From NCBI GenBank assembly GCA_027575765.1, contig JANBPT010000025.1, forward strand, positions 1 to 64,000: DNA of 64,000 nucleotides, written 5' to 3'. Numbering within the stretch: position 1 is the stretch's first letter; the number at the start of each line of letters is the position of its first letter. The notes beneath the pieces were generated by a model that was not told the origin of the DNA, searched no databases, and saw only the letters and a list, made by a program, of their open reading frames with translations. This document shows positions 20,304 to 31,524 of this stretch, piece after piece. The translations under genes were made by a program, and so were the position numbers. Origin of the DNA: Tieghemiomyces parasiticus. Taxonomy: Eukaryota > Kickxellomycota > Dimargaritomycetes > Dimargaritales > Dimargaritaceae.

Positions 20304-23300
20304 ATGGTCCGGCCGTCCGACCAACCCAACTCGTCCTCGAGCCTATCCGACCTATCGGAGCATGACTCGCTATCCAGCTCTGATGGGATGTCGCCCTCAC
20401 ACCGCAGCGACGTCCCATACCGCCGAGCCTCGCGTATGACCGGCCGGCGAACGGCCCTTACCACCCCGCTTGCGGTCGAATCGGACTCTGAGGACTACGG
20501 GGACGACTTGATCACTGCTTCGCCCTTGCCCTCGCGGCTCCAGCGACCGTTGCGTAACGGTGTAGGCTTATCGCTACCTCCTCGGTTCGGCGGTCCCAAC
20601 CCTTTCTACATGACCACGCGCAAGCGCACCAGCGACGCGATCCGGCCGGCCGAGGAAGGCGCCACCGCCCGTGGTAATGAGGATCGACCAGCAACCGTAA
20701 CCGGGAGGCCCCCTCTTAAGCAGCGCCGGGTTATCGCCTCGTCGCCTGTGGCTTCAGATACAGCACTGCGGTCACCACCACCTGCCTCAATCCTTAGCCG
20801 ACGTGCGAATTCCCCAACTGGCCAAACGTTGCGTAGCCATCATCACCCAAGCCAAAGGCGACGGGCCGGCGAAAGCGACGAGAAGGAGTTACCACCGACG
20901 GCACCGATAACGTCGCCAACGAGATACCCATTGCGGTCACACCGGGCGCAGAATAGGGGGACTCCCCCCGCATCTGCCATGGTGGACCGCAGTGATGATC
21001 ACCGCTCCGATATAGACATGGCAGCGCACGTACCCAGTAATCAGACCGACCCTGACGACCCCAGTGCGGGCGACATCAATGACGACGACGACAACTTCGC
21101 AGAACGGTCTGCCAGATCGGAGGACGCTGATGATCGTAGGAGTGGCCAGGACTGGCATTCTGAAGATGAGGTCGCTAGTTCCGGACATGTTGCGACCCCT
21201 GCCACTACTCTGGATGGGTCCGAGCTGGGCGGCCCCGATGATGGGGATGGCCGTCCGCGGCTTCGTCCGCGCCGTAAGGCTGTCACGTACGATGAACGCA
21301 ATGTGCTCCGACTATCTACCACTGCGGACACCTCACGGTCAAATCGGTCCTCTGTGACAGCCACCACCCCCGGTCGGCGGGATCAACGGCGCCGTAAATT
21401 GGTCAAGCGGGGTAGCCGAAACACCGCCCCGGCCTCTGCCAAGTCCGCAGACGGGTATCAACTGCGCCGCCGAGCCCGGCCTGTTAATTATGCACTTGTG
21501 GCTGACCCGCCAGCCACCGAATTTGATACCGCTGTAACGGACCACCAGCGTGATCCCGCCGTGTACCCTGGCAGGTACTCGCATGGGAGCCGATCACCAC
21601 AGGGGGCCAACGGCCATGTCGCGTATGGCCTGCGTAGCCGAGGCCGTCGGGCTGACGACGACGATGACGACTACGGCAACAGTGATAGCCGCCTATCGAC
21701 GTACCACGCGATCCCGCCCCGGGACAGTAGTCGTTCCACCGCACCCTTCCCGAACCTGCCCCCCGAGACGCAAAATACCGGGCCTAGCGGTACGTACGCT
21801 AACCTCCTACGTCGGCTGGGCGCGCCGCGACCGCGTCGGCCTAGCGCCTCGATCCATGACTCTCGTCCGCGCGCTGACTCTGATCCGGACCCTTCGTCAT
21901 CGCTACCTGTCCCGGCCAACCTACACAGTCTGGGTCGGATGCGCCCTCCTGACGCGTTAGTTGGGACCCCAGGCCGACCCCTTGCCACTATCCCGCCCAC
22001 CCCGCGCCGCGCGGCCGGCGGAGGCCCAAATGCCGATGCGGCTGCCGACGCCGATCCACTTCAGGGCGCGCCTACCGCCACCTTCGCTGACGTGGGCGGC
22101 CTTGACCACTACGTGCGTTCACTTAAGGAGATGGTGATGCTGCCCCTCCTGTACCCGGAACTATACGCCCAGTTTGGCATCAGCCCGCCTCGCGGCGTGC
22201 TCTTCCATGGACCGCCAGGGACAGGTAAGACGCTCATGGCTCGAGCCCTGGCCCACAGCTGCTCCACCGACACCCAGAGTGTGGCCTTCTTCATGCGGAA
22301 GGGTGCCGATTGTCTCAGTAAGTGGGTGGGCGAGACGGAACGGCAACTGCGTGTGCTCTTCGAACAGGCCCGCGCCTGGCAGCCCAGTATCATCTTCTTT
22401 GACGAGATTGACGGCATCGCCCCCGTGCGATCCAGTAAGGCCGATCAGACGCACGCCTCAATCGTGTCCACCCTGCTGGCCCTCATGGACGGCCTAGATG
22501 GCCGCGGCCAGGTCGTGGTGATTGGTGCGACCAACCGTATCGACGCCGTGGACCCAGCCCTTCGGCGGCCCGGCCGGTTCGACCGCGAATTTTACTTCCC
22601 CCTGCCCAACGCCGCCGCCCGGCGTGCCATCCTGGGGCTGGCCACCGTTCCGTGGGTTCCCCCGGTACCGGCCACCGACCTCGACGCCCTCGTGCAGCGG
22701 ACCAAAGGCTACTGTGGCGCTGATCTGAAAGCCCTGTGCACCGAGGCCGCTCTCCATGCCATTCGACACCGGTACCCGCAGATCTACGGAAGCACCGACA
22801 AGCTCGTCGTCGACCCAACGATGGTGACGGTGGGACCCGCCGACTTTGCCCACGCCCTCCGCCATATCGTGCCAGCAGCCCACCGTGTGGCTGGCGTCGC
22901 CGCGGCCGAACTTCCTCCCGTCCTCCGCCCCCTGCTCCAGCCCGTTCTGGAACGCGCCCTGCGAGCGCTTCACCCGCAGGTGGGCCATGTGTCCACCCGC
23001 GGAGGGGTTACTGCCCGACCCGCCCTGGGGTGGCCTGCCCCGACGACCAGTGGTCCCTCCGCCGCGGCCGGTCTGCCTCGCCTACCCTCGGCAGTTTTGG
23101 CCATCCTAGGCGACAGTGGTGACCCGACAGTCGCGTCACCCAGCCTGGAGGGTACCCCGGTTTTCCGGCCGCGTCTACTTCTCACTGGCCGGCCGGGGCT
23201 AGGCCAGGACCGCACAGCGGCGGCTATCCTCAGCAGTCTAGAGGACTGGCACGTGGTATCTCTAGACCTGAGTAAGCTCGTGGGAGACGATGCCCAGCAT

Positions 23301-25092
23301 CCCGAAGTGGCCTGCGCCCGCGCCGTGGTCGAGGCCCGTCGCCACACACCCAGCGTGCTATACCTCCCCGACGCGGTGTTTTGGTGGGACACCGTAAGTG
23401 ATACAGCCAGCCGGACCTTGGTCCACGCCCTCCTTACCCTAATCGGACCGCATGAGCCCGTGCTGGTGCTCGGGTACGCTCAATGCACGTGGGATGCCGT
23501 ACCCGATGACCTGCGCCGGCTATTCATCACAACCTCTGGGGTGGATCCGGTCGCTTCGGTCCTGCCCCTCGAGCCGCCCGCGGCCAACCAGCGCGCGGCG
23601 TTCTTTGCGTCCCTCCTAACGGATCTCCGGCGGCCTGTCCCGCCCCACCCGGCTCTCGCGTCCATCGATACCAATGGTGACGGTCCGCCGCCGTCGCCAC
23701 TTCTTGAGTTTGCCCCTTTGCCCAAGGCTCCGCCCCCGGAGCCTCGCAAACTGACCGCACACGAGCGGCAGGCCCTCCAGGACCATGATGACTACGTATT
23801 CCGTCAGCTTCGCCTCCTACTGCGCTCATTGCTTGAGGGCTGCATCAAAGACCGCAAATTCAAGGGTCTACAGCGTCTGACGGACGAGGACCATCCGGCA
23901 GCCGCCCTCCACCTCCGCTGCCCGCGACCGCTGGACTTAGGCCGACTTACCGACCATATTAATGCCCATTATTACCTGACTCCAACCGACTTTCTCGGCG
24001 ACGTGGACACTTTGGTGGCCAACGTGCTGCACGTTCACGGGCCGACCTCCGCCACAGCCAAGCGAGCTGGAATGGTCGACCGGTCACTTGTTGACCGAGC
24101 CTACGCTTTTCAGGACCACATGCACGCCCTAATGGACACGTCCCTGAATCCGGAACTGGCCCAGGAATGCGAGCGGAGTGCGGCACGCCGGCTGGAGATG
24201 GTCAAGGAGCAACTCCGAGAGCAGGGACGGAGGGGGGAGAACAAAGTCGGGAGGCCTAAGGGGCCCAACAAAGTAAATGGCCTCGCCGCTCTCCATGGTG
24301 CTGAGACCACGGCGACGGCTGCCGCGCCCCTTGACGATGACACGCCTGCCGGGCGGTTGCGGTCCGGCCGCACCCGCCTCCCACTGGCCAGCACTCCAAC
24401 CTCGCCTCCAGCTCAGCGCAGTTCGGGCTTTCGCCGGCGTTTACAGTTCTCACCGTCCATACCGACAGAGCCCGAGGAGAGCCCCCCACGCTCGGCGTCA
24501 AGCACACCGCCACCGAATGGATTAGGCCCAATTTCTGAAGGCGTGGAAAGGCTGCCGTCGCCCACTTCCTCCCGCAGTGGCCAACGATCCGTTGTTGACC
24601 CGCTTATGTCCAGGTCATCACCAAGCACGGCCACTCACAATGGGTCTGGGCCAAGCACCAACAGCCCATCTGAAACTGTCCCGATGGAGAATGTCACGGC
24701 GACTCCGGCCTCACCTCTCGCTGCTACTGCCACCGTTGATGAAGTGGCAATGGATCGGCTGGCTCATCTACTCATGAGCACAACGGATAACTTCACGGTT
24801 GACGAGCTCGACCATCTGCGCGTGACCCTGCTGCAACGTATGGCTTCGTTTGCCATGGTTCAAGACCGACGGCCTCTTATTCAGGTAAGTTTTAGGTTGA
24901 CTCGTTAGGACACGGGGTATTGGGTATACCTAAAAATCGGAATCCCAAGGACTCGACCGGCTCTCCGCCGCTGCTTGTCCTTTATTTTGCTTACCCACTC
25001 TATGCCTAATTGACATCCACGCCAACACACTTTCTAACCCTTTCCACATAACGCAGCAATTGCTCCAGTACGTGCAAGGGCTGAAACGCTAA
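20304..25092 (+). CDS. YTA7: Yta7/ATAD2-type AAA ATPase with bromodomain-like region
   Basis: Chromatin-bound AAA ATPase acting on histone H3-H4 at promoters and in nucleosome density control. Exons 20304-24884 and 25057-25092 give 1538 residues. The first 570 are acidic, Ser/Arg-rich and disordered. AAA1 begins at TFADVGGLDHYV; Walker A GPPGTGKT is at 636-643 and Walker B IIFFDEID at 696-703, with GATNRIDAVDPALRRPGRFDRE as sensor/Arg-finger segment. AAA2 is degenerate: its P-loop (962-969, GRPGLGQD) has Gln for the essential Lys, as expected for an inactive second ring. A bromodomain-like segment spans about 1161-1292 (YVFRQLRLLLRSLLEGC, YLTPTDFLGDVDTL), but the Tyr-Asn pair that contacts acetyl-lysine is Val-His (1244-1245). 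The last exon encodes only QLLQYVQGLKR and closes a helix typical of the family's C-terminus. Confidence 0.95.
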
Positions 25093-25343
25093 CCGGCGGC
25101 GTGACGCCTCCACCGTCTGCCCTCGCGGTGGGACCACCCTCTTACTGCCGACCGGAAAGGGGTGAACCTTCTGCCCTTGCCAGTATGTCTGGTACTTCAA
25201 ACAATGTTCAAAGCGCGGCAAGCAACCATCTAGACCCATACATGATGTGGGGCTTCTTAGACTGTATAATAAACAACTCAAGCTGCAAAATGAGCTAAAG
25301 CCGTCTAACCCAACTAGCCAAACAAAGCGCCGCTATGCCTCGG

Positions 25344-26857
25344 TCATACCACCAGCGGTGGCGTGAACAATTCACCGACGTGCTCGATGGCGCTGCGCGG
25401 GTCATGCTTGTAAGTAACAAAGTGGCCCTGCAACTGGGCCGTACTCACCGGAGGCCGGCCTTCGAGAGCGGAGACGAACTGGTCGGCCAGGGCCGTCTTG
25501 CCCTCGTAGAAACGCAGAAACATGAGCCGCATTTGGTATGGCGTAGCATCCCCGAGGTACACTTTCATATCCACGCGGCCGGGCCGGATCAAGGCCTGGT
25601 CGAGCCGATCGATGTGGTTGGTCGTCATGAGGATGATACGTTCCTCGGACGAGGCAACGCCGTCTAGGGCGTTCAGGAGACCGCTAAACGTAACGTTGGA
25701 TTGGAAGCTGGCAGGAGTGGGGTACGCAAGATGGGTTGTCGAGCACAGTCATAGAAAACGAATAAGGGATGGAACCAGGTTAGACCTTTTCTTGGCAAGC
25801 ATGCCGGTGCGTTCCCGCCTTACGGCCAGCGAAAGGTGGGTTAATACGCAGAGGGTGAGCTCAAGGCTCTACAATCCAGCTATAAACTTATGCCTTACCC
25901 TTCTTGGTCGGTTTGCTTGCGCTTGGTGAAGGCAGCATCCACGTCCTCAAGGAGGATCAGACTGCGGATGGGGGCCACGCTTAGGAGGTGGTTGAGCCGA
26001 TCGTCGGTGAGCCCTCGTTCGCTCAGGTTGAGGATACAGATGTTGTACTGCAGGTGACCGGCGAGAGCCTGGATGAAAGAGGTTTTACCACTCCCGGGCG
26101 GACCATACAAGAGGTAGCCGCGGCGGTAAGGGATCCCACGCTGGTTGTACCACGCCTCGTTGGCGATGAAATCTTCCACGTCGCTGACGATGCTCTCGGC
26201 CAACCCACGGTCTAGAACGACCGAAGCCATGAGTCGGCGCTTACGCGGAAGGCCGAAGGGTCGCCATTCGGACCCCCAACTGGTGAGCATGACGGTTTTA
26301 CCATCCTCCTTGGCTAGCGCGGCCTCGCGGGCATCCTCAAGCAGGGTCTGGAAAATGCGGCGGTCGCGGCTCAACGTGGTCAGAGTCACCGTCTCGAAGG
26401 GATTGCCTGTGGTTAGGTCCATGAGGCGACCGTCGCGCTGCCGTTCGACGCGGAGCCACACCCCGCGGTACTTAAAGTAGTGCCTCCCCGGACCAGGCAC
26501 CAGGTTGAACGTACTGGATACGCTGCCGTTGTCATGCCGTCGGTAGCTGGTCTCCACTGCCAGCTGCTGAGAGTTCTTTCGGGTCACTTGTGCGTGGCTG
26601 ATCCAGTTGAGAAACCACGGGTAGCTCTTGTCCCGGCTCGGAATCTCCAGCGTCACCAGGAGATTGCGTTGCGCAAGGTCCAGGCCACGTTGCAGGCCCT
26701 GACGGAGGACGGCGAGACCGGCCCCCACTCCGATCAGTCCGAATCCGGCTGAGAAGTACGGATTACCCGTGACAGCGTCCAGGAGACCCGACGAGGTGGT
26801 CGCGGGGACATTAGTAGCGACATTGGCCGATGGTTCGAATGGAGGAATCGCGGACAT
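25344..26857 (-). CDS. BCS1: Mitochondrial AAA chaperone Bcs1
   Basis: Inner-membrane AAA protein that translocates the folded Rieske protein into complex III. Minus-strand exons 26857-25899 and 25707-25344 give 440 residues, near the yeast length of 456. One hydrophobic segment near residues 35-52 (FSAGFGLIGVGAGLAVL) is followed by basic residues, the internal targeting layout of Bcs1. The Bcs1-specific domain follows (SYPWFLNWISHAQ, FNLVPGPGRHYFKYRGVWLRVER). Walker A GPPGSGKTS is at 252-260, Walker B reads LILLEDVDAAF, then NVTFSGLLNALDGVAS and TTNHIDRLDQALIRPGRVD. ATG 26857 is the first ATG; six extra upstream codons open with TTG. The 191-base intron splits the AAA domain just after Walker B. 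Convergent with YTA7, 251 bases apart. Confidence 0.96.
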
Positions 26858-27403
26858 CGTAAGGATAATTGGCAAGTGGAATGTGGATAAGGTCTATGCA
26901 GTGTGGTCATTAAGGAGTAGGATTGCACTTGCACATAGCCTAAGGAGTGGGGAAGACGAACGCATTGCAGGGAGGGGGGTCTAATTGTGGTCAACTTGGG
27001 CAACGATTGAACATTTTGTATGCAGAAGTGCGACTCAACGGTTGGGACGTGCACTTGGCAGGGCTACATGGATGGCTTCAATTGGCTCAGAAGTGTCCCA
27101 AAGGCGGTACGTCACATTACTTTGTAGTCGAGGTAGGTCCGATAGAAATTATTTTTATCAACTATCATTTTTCTTCTATTATTGCGTTATGGTTAAGGTT
27201 GAGCTCCAAGAAGGTTTTTATTACCCGAACCCGGAGGGGATCGATTCCCCGTCCCGGCCTAGGTGAGTGATACACTACTCTACATCTATCAAAGATAATT
27301 GTGGCACCAGAGCCTACGTACCAACTCAGAATTTCAACCTTCTACGAAACCAAGAGTTAGTTAACCATGGACAATAGTGCACACCGCGAGGGGAAAATTC
27401 ACC
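26858..27403. other. Intergenic between BCS1 and the secreted repeat gene
   Basis: BCS1 promoter and 3' flank of the secreted repeat gene, both minus strand. Near 27230-27260 there is a B-box-like stem-loop (GGGGATCGATTCCCC) that recalls a tRNA T-arm, but no matching acceptor or anticodon arm is present. Confidence 0.4.
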
Positions 27404-27829
27404 TTAATTCTCGTTGAGCAGATTGACGTTGGCCTCAATGAGGTTGTTAAAGAGTTCATCGAAGCGGCGGCTGTTGGAGTTGTCGTTCAGGGCGTTGACA
27501 TCAACCTTGACAAGGTCATTGAAGAGCTCGGTGAAACGGCGGTTGTTGGAGTTGTCGTTCAGGGCATCGACGTTGACCTCAATGAGGTTGTTAAAGAGCT
27601 CATCGAAGCGGCGGTTGTTGGAGTTGTCGTTCAGAGCGTCGACGTTGACCTCTACGCCGTTGTTGAACAGGCGGTCGAAGCGCCGGTTGTTGGAGTTGTC
27701 GATCAGCGCATCGACATTGACCTCTACACCGTTGTTAAACAGGCGATCGAAGCGGCGGTTGTTGGAGTTGTCGTTCAGGGCATTGACGTTGACCTCCACG
27801 CCATTGTGGAACAGCTGGTCGATCGGGGC
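27404..27829 (-). repeat. 72-bp in-frame tandem repeats
   Basis: Six copies with a 72-base period, seen as recurrence of the (minus-strand) Asn-Asn-Arg-Arg coding segment at about 27465, 27537, 27609, 27681 and 27753. Copies differ by scattered substitutions, many synonymous, while the period is never broken. This indicates selection on the frame and on the Arg-Arg spacing. Confidence 0.9.
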
Positions 27830-27883
27830 GGCCTGGATGGCGGCTAGGAGGAAGGCAGAGACGATGGTGATAGAGATCTTCAT
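27404..27883 (-). CDS. Secreted repeat precursor with Arg-Arg processing sites (KEP-like)
   Basis: A single-exon gene for 159 residues. A clear signal peptide (MKISITIVSAFLLAAIQA, hydrophobic core then Ala-Ala) is followed by six imperfect 24-residue units. Each of the first five ends in D-N-S-N-N/S and then Arg-Arg; units two to six begin F-D/T-x-L-F-N-N/D. Cleavage after each Arg-Arg, the Kex2 specificity in the fungal Golgi, would release a series of similar 22-residue acidic, Asn-rich peptides: central V-x-V-N-V-D-A-L, no Cys, no Tyr. This is the layout of Kex2-processed repeat proteins (KEPs), the group that includes precursors of mating pheromones, fungal RiPPs and repellent-type peptides. 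Product function is unknown. The 5' leader of about 245 bases has no upstream ATG and is pyrimidine-rich, and a TATA box is present, so the gene looks expressed. No modifying enzyme lies nearby. Confidence 0.85.
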   Translation of the reverse strand: MKISITIVSAFLLAAIQAAPIDQLFHNGVEVNVNALNDNSNNRRFDRLFNNGVEVNVDALIDNSNNRRFDRLFNNGVEVNVDALNDNSNNRRFDELFNNLIEVNVDALNDNSNNRRFTELFNDLVKVDVNALNDNSNSRRFDELFNNLIEANVNLLNEN

Positions 27884-28128
27884 GGTGATATTAAGATTGC
27901 GCGGTCGGCAGGTGAGTAATTGCTGGGGACAGATCGTAACGGTGGGGGAGAGGCGTGACAACGAGAACAAAAAACTTTCTGAAAATTCGAAGGAGAAGGT
28001 GGGAGAGGCTAAGTGGCGAATGGCTAGCACAGGACGGTGCAAAGGTGCAATGGGTTACAATGCGACGCAAGAGTGTGCGAATGGCGAATGGAGCTGAGGT
28101 ATCGTCCTGTCGAGGAGTACTTACCGGC

Positions 28129-28135
28129 TTATATA
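28129..28135 (-). promoter_or_regulatory. TATA box of the secreted repeat gene
   Basis: TATATAA on the minus strand (context GCTATATAAGCC), about 245 bases upstream of the ATG at 27883. The leader between them contains no ATG on the coding strand, which supports it as a real transcript leader. Confidence 0.5.
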
Positions 28136-31100
28136 GCTCTCCCAGGAGGCCTGATCGGGTCCAGCCTAACCTTGAGCAGACCTGTACCTACTGATTGCTG
28201 ACCACTCTGTCTCTTTTTCTTTTCCGAACACCGACGGCCTCCCTGCTTAACCTGGAAGGAAGGAAGGGAGGCCTGCTCTGTGACCCCAAACCATACAGCC
28301 CAGCTTTCCGCAAGTAGCGAGTAGCCGTCGCTTGGCCCTAGTCGAAATCGCCATACTCATATGGTGGCTCCCCTCCCTCTAATCACCCCTAGTTACCCGG
28401 TGCGTACGATTAGTCAGGCAAGGGGTATATAGCGATTAGCCTAGGAGTGCTGCTATAAAGTGGAACCTCCAAAAATCACCCCCTTTCTACCTCCTTTTCT
28501 CTGCAATAGGCAATACTCAACCTCGACCCCCGGTCGGCTTAGGGCATGCTGCAAACCGTAGACTGAGAAGCTTGATGACCAGGAGAAGGGAGAGTAATAA
28601 CGCTGAAAGGGGGTTGTAGGATAAAGGGGGAAAACATGGCATTTAAGGGGAATTGCCTGCAACCCATACTCGATGGCAAGGACAGTCAGTCAAGTGGTAT
28701 CACGCACAAATGCTAGACCCACGTAGTACATTTGAATCGGTGAAGGCTCGGGTACCATCCGGTGCTTGTTTCGGCGTGGTCTCTCACATTACCTTTTACC
28801 AAACTATACCTTCCTATATTTCACATCAAATTTGTACGCTCTATAGGGCCTAGTGATGGTCAGGTAATGGTGTCTTACAACACAGCCCAATACCCGTAGT
28901 GCGTGGTGTCGGCTGACTGGGGTTTCCTCCCATTCACGGTTGCGGGCGGGCGGACGTGGTAGCCACCGCCAGACTGTCCACGCATGCACCAGTTTTTACT
29001 GGTTTGCAATTTCGGGCGCAAGTACGGGGCGACATGATTATCAGCGCTTAAGGAATAGTGCCGATCCTTCTCATGTGAACGAAAAGATCACTTAGGGCTA
29101 CTGTTGACGTTGGCCCGATACCAGTGGCGCTAGCTTCTATAAGTGCTTGAAATAATTCTAATAACCTGACAACAAGCACTTGCTCTATTGTAGATGATCA
29201 CCCCTATACTCTAATGATCATGCGGACGCCCCTTTTGTCCGATTGGGAAAATTCAAGTCGATTACATTTACGCGAATGGCAATGGGCTTAACGTTGCCGC
29301 CAACGTTATTGGTCTGTTGGCACATCTAACGCGGGTGGTCTATACAGAGTAACAGATGGTGACCCCTTGACCGAACAGTCATTTAACAACCATATTGTCA
29401 GCCTGCTAATCTTTTCTCACTCTATTCGGCAGCCAGTGAGTTCGTAAACCGGACCGGAAGCTTGTTATTTATTCGCTGCTCAGCAGACGAAATATCGATC
29501 TAATGATGTCGCCAGAAACCTAGTGAGATATGGACTAATTGAAAAACACGAACAGTCCCCAAGGCAAAAGCAATTGGTTGTTGGCGACACTGAGGCCACG
29601 ATACCCTCCCCTCACCCTTGGACTGTACCCATTACGATTCTGACTCAACTAGGCAGCTGTGGTGCAAACGGGTTTGTTGCGACAAGCAGTTGAAGATAGG
29701 GACACATAGGCGTCACCTCTCGTCTCCTTTGCTATCGGTCATATATAGTTGGTCTGTATGGCGTGAAAGCGGCTGTATTCTCACACCTCTCTACCCCCTA
29801 CCAATGTACTTGCTCACATACTTTATGTAGGAGGCTAGGTCATAAGTGAATAGGAGAGGGGGTGGGGCCAAATCAATGGGGTATCCGGGATTCAGCCGCC
29901 GATATGCAAGCCACCGTCCGGGAAGCTCGTCATGGCTATGATGAGGATATCACTTATTCCGCCCCGCTTCCCATCTGTTGAGCGTAGAGGCGACCATCTG
30001 CTGGGAATAGGTCGCCGAATATCTTCTTTCGTGCCTGCCGGTATATTTCTATCCCTCGTACAGTGCAGGAGACGGTATCAATTCAGGACAGGATATGAAG
30101 TGGTACATCCAGGGAGTGGGCCGATATAGTTGTCGGTAGTTCTGACAAGGGGTTGACTGCGTCTGAGATTAAAGGAAAGGGGGGATGACGAGGGGAGGTG
30201 GCGGTGGCCGTGTGGTTTCCAGTACACAGGGTGGCCTGGGATGAATGTTATATTGACTCTACAGGTAACGGTGTCCCCGTTTTAGAGACCGCTGGGGGGA
30301 GGCGTGCTATTCGACTGGGGTACACGTAAGACGAAAGGGTAATCCTAGGCATCCGAGTTTGACGAAGTTGCTGATGCGAGGTCTAGTATCTGATCATAAC
30401 GGACTCGATTTTTTTTTTCGGTACATCTAGTTCTAAGGTGACTTAAGCTCTCGTATCCTATTTGGTTATTGTTCCACCCAATTCTTCCCGAATTTAATAC
30501 CACGACCCCCAGGTTGCCTACGCTTCAGAATTTGATGCATAAGTCCAGAAATTCCATTTACACTCAAATGAATCGCCAAGCCAAGTACAATAATACTGAC
30601 GCAATCACTCCACACATCGTCATACAAGTAGACGGTTGATAATTTTACGGCCCCTTCTCCTATTGGATTATGGTGGCATGTTAACCGGCGTGTTGAGCTG
30701 ACTTGGGAGATTTGACGAAGATCGAGCCTGGGAAACTACTAGCAGCTAGTCTCAACCCAGCACTGAGAGCCTGATACGGGCCGGTTACGCTTTCTTATCT
30801 CTCCGTCAACGGCTTTGCCAAAAGCTCTATGATTAAGCGTTTATGTCAACCTATGTATTCATCGAAATGTCACAGCTGAACAGTTGCACATGGTTTTAAA
30901 CGGTTTTATACACGGGGTTTGTGAGATCGTGTTTACCTGGTGGCCGATTCCTACGCATACTAGGGGTTCCGCCACCCCCAGCGTATCGTATATACCTCAG
31001 CTCTGTGGCTTATGGGTCCACGGCGATGTTTCGTTCGACTGGGTTCATTGGGTAGTCATTACTGGCCGTAATCACTTCGAATCATCAACAATAGTATAGA

Positions 31101-31524
31101 TAGGACGAAATAGTTTCCCACTTTTAAGCTGGGGGTCTCGGATCGCATCGTTTCAGATATGATCTAGAAGAGGCAACGATGCCGAGGCGATTGGTGTAAC
31201 TTATTCCAGAATTGAACGATTTTTGACTTCACAACTTGCGTTTTTACCTCTCCATCATGTATAATTTTTAAAACTCCATTCCCCACCCCATCCAAGTTTA
31301 CCAGGCACGATGTACAGGTTCTCATTTATCAGTACTATTGTGAGAGCGACAAGGCAGACTATATTCTAGTTCAACTTATCATCACACTTGGCTCAGCTGC
31401 CCTTTCCTGCAACACCGTTAGCAGGTGGTTAGCTTGTCTCTATACGGGCTACTAGTCCCTTGAGTATGAGACACAGTCCGGCTGCCCGTCGGATGGCATT
31501 GACAAACTTTACGAGGTCATACTT
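28136..31524. other. Gene-poor, AT-richer stretch
   Basis: About 3.4 kb with no supportable gene on either strand. Base composition is clearly more AT-rich than the flanking genes and open frames are all short. No RNA gene or repeat recognised. Confidence 0.5.

Noticed and set aside
27230..27266. tRNA T-arm/B-box-like sequence (GGGGATCGATTCCCC)
   Set aside because: No 5' acceptor complementary to the 3' strand, no anticodon arm at the right distance, and the T-loop lacks its first T. At most a decayed relic.
27377..27847. 156-codon + strand frame with repeats
   Set aside because: Antisense shadow of the minus-strand repeat precursor; its own start context is poor, and the signal peptide and Arg-Arg pattern are on the minus strand.
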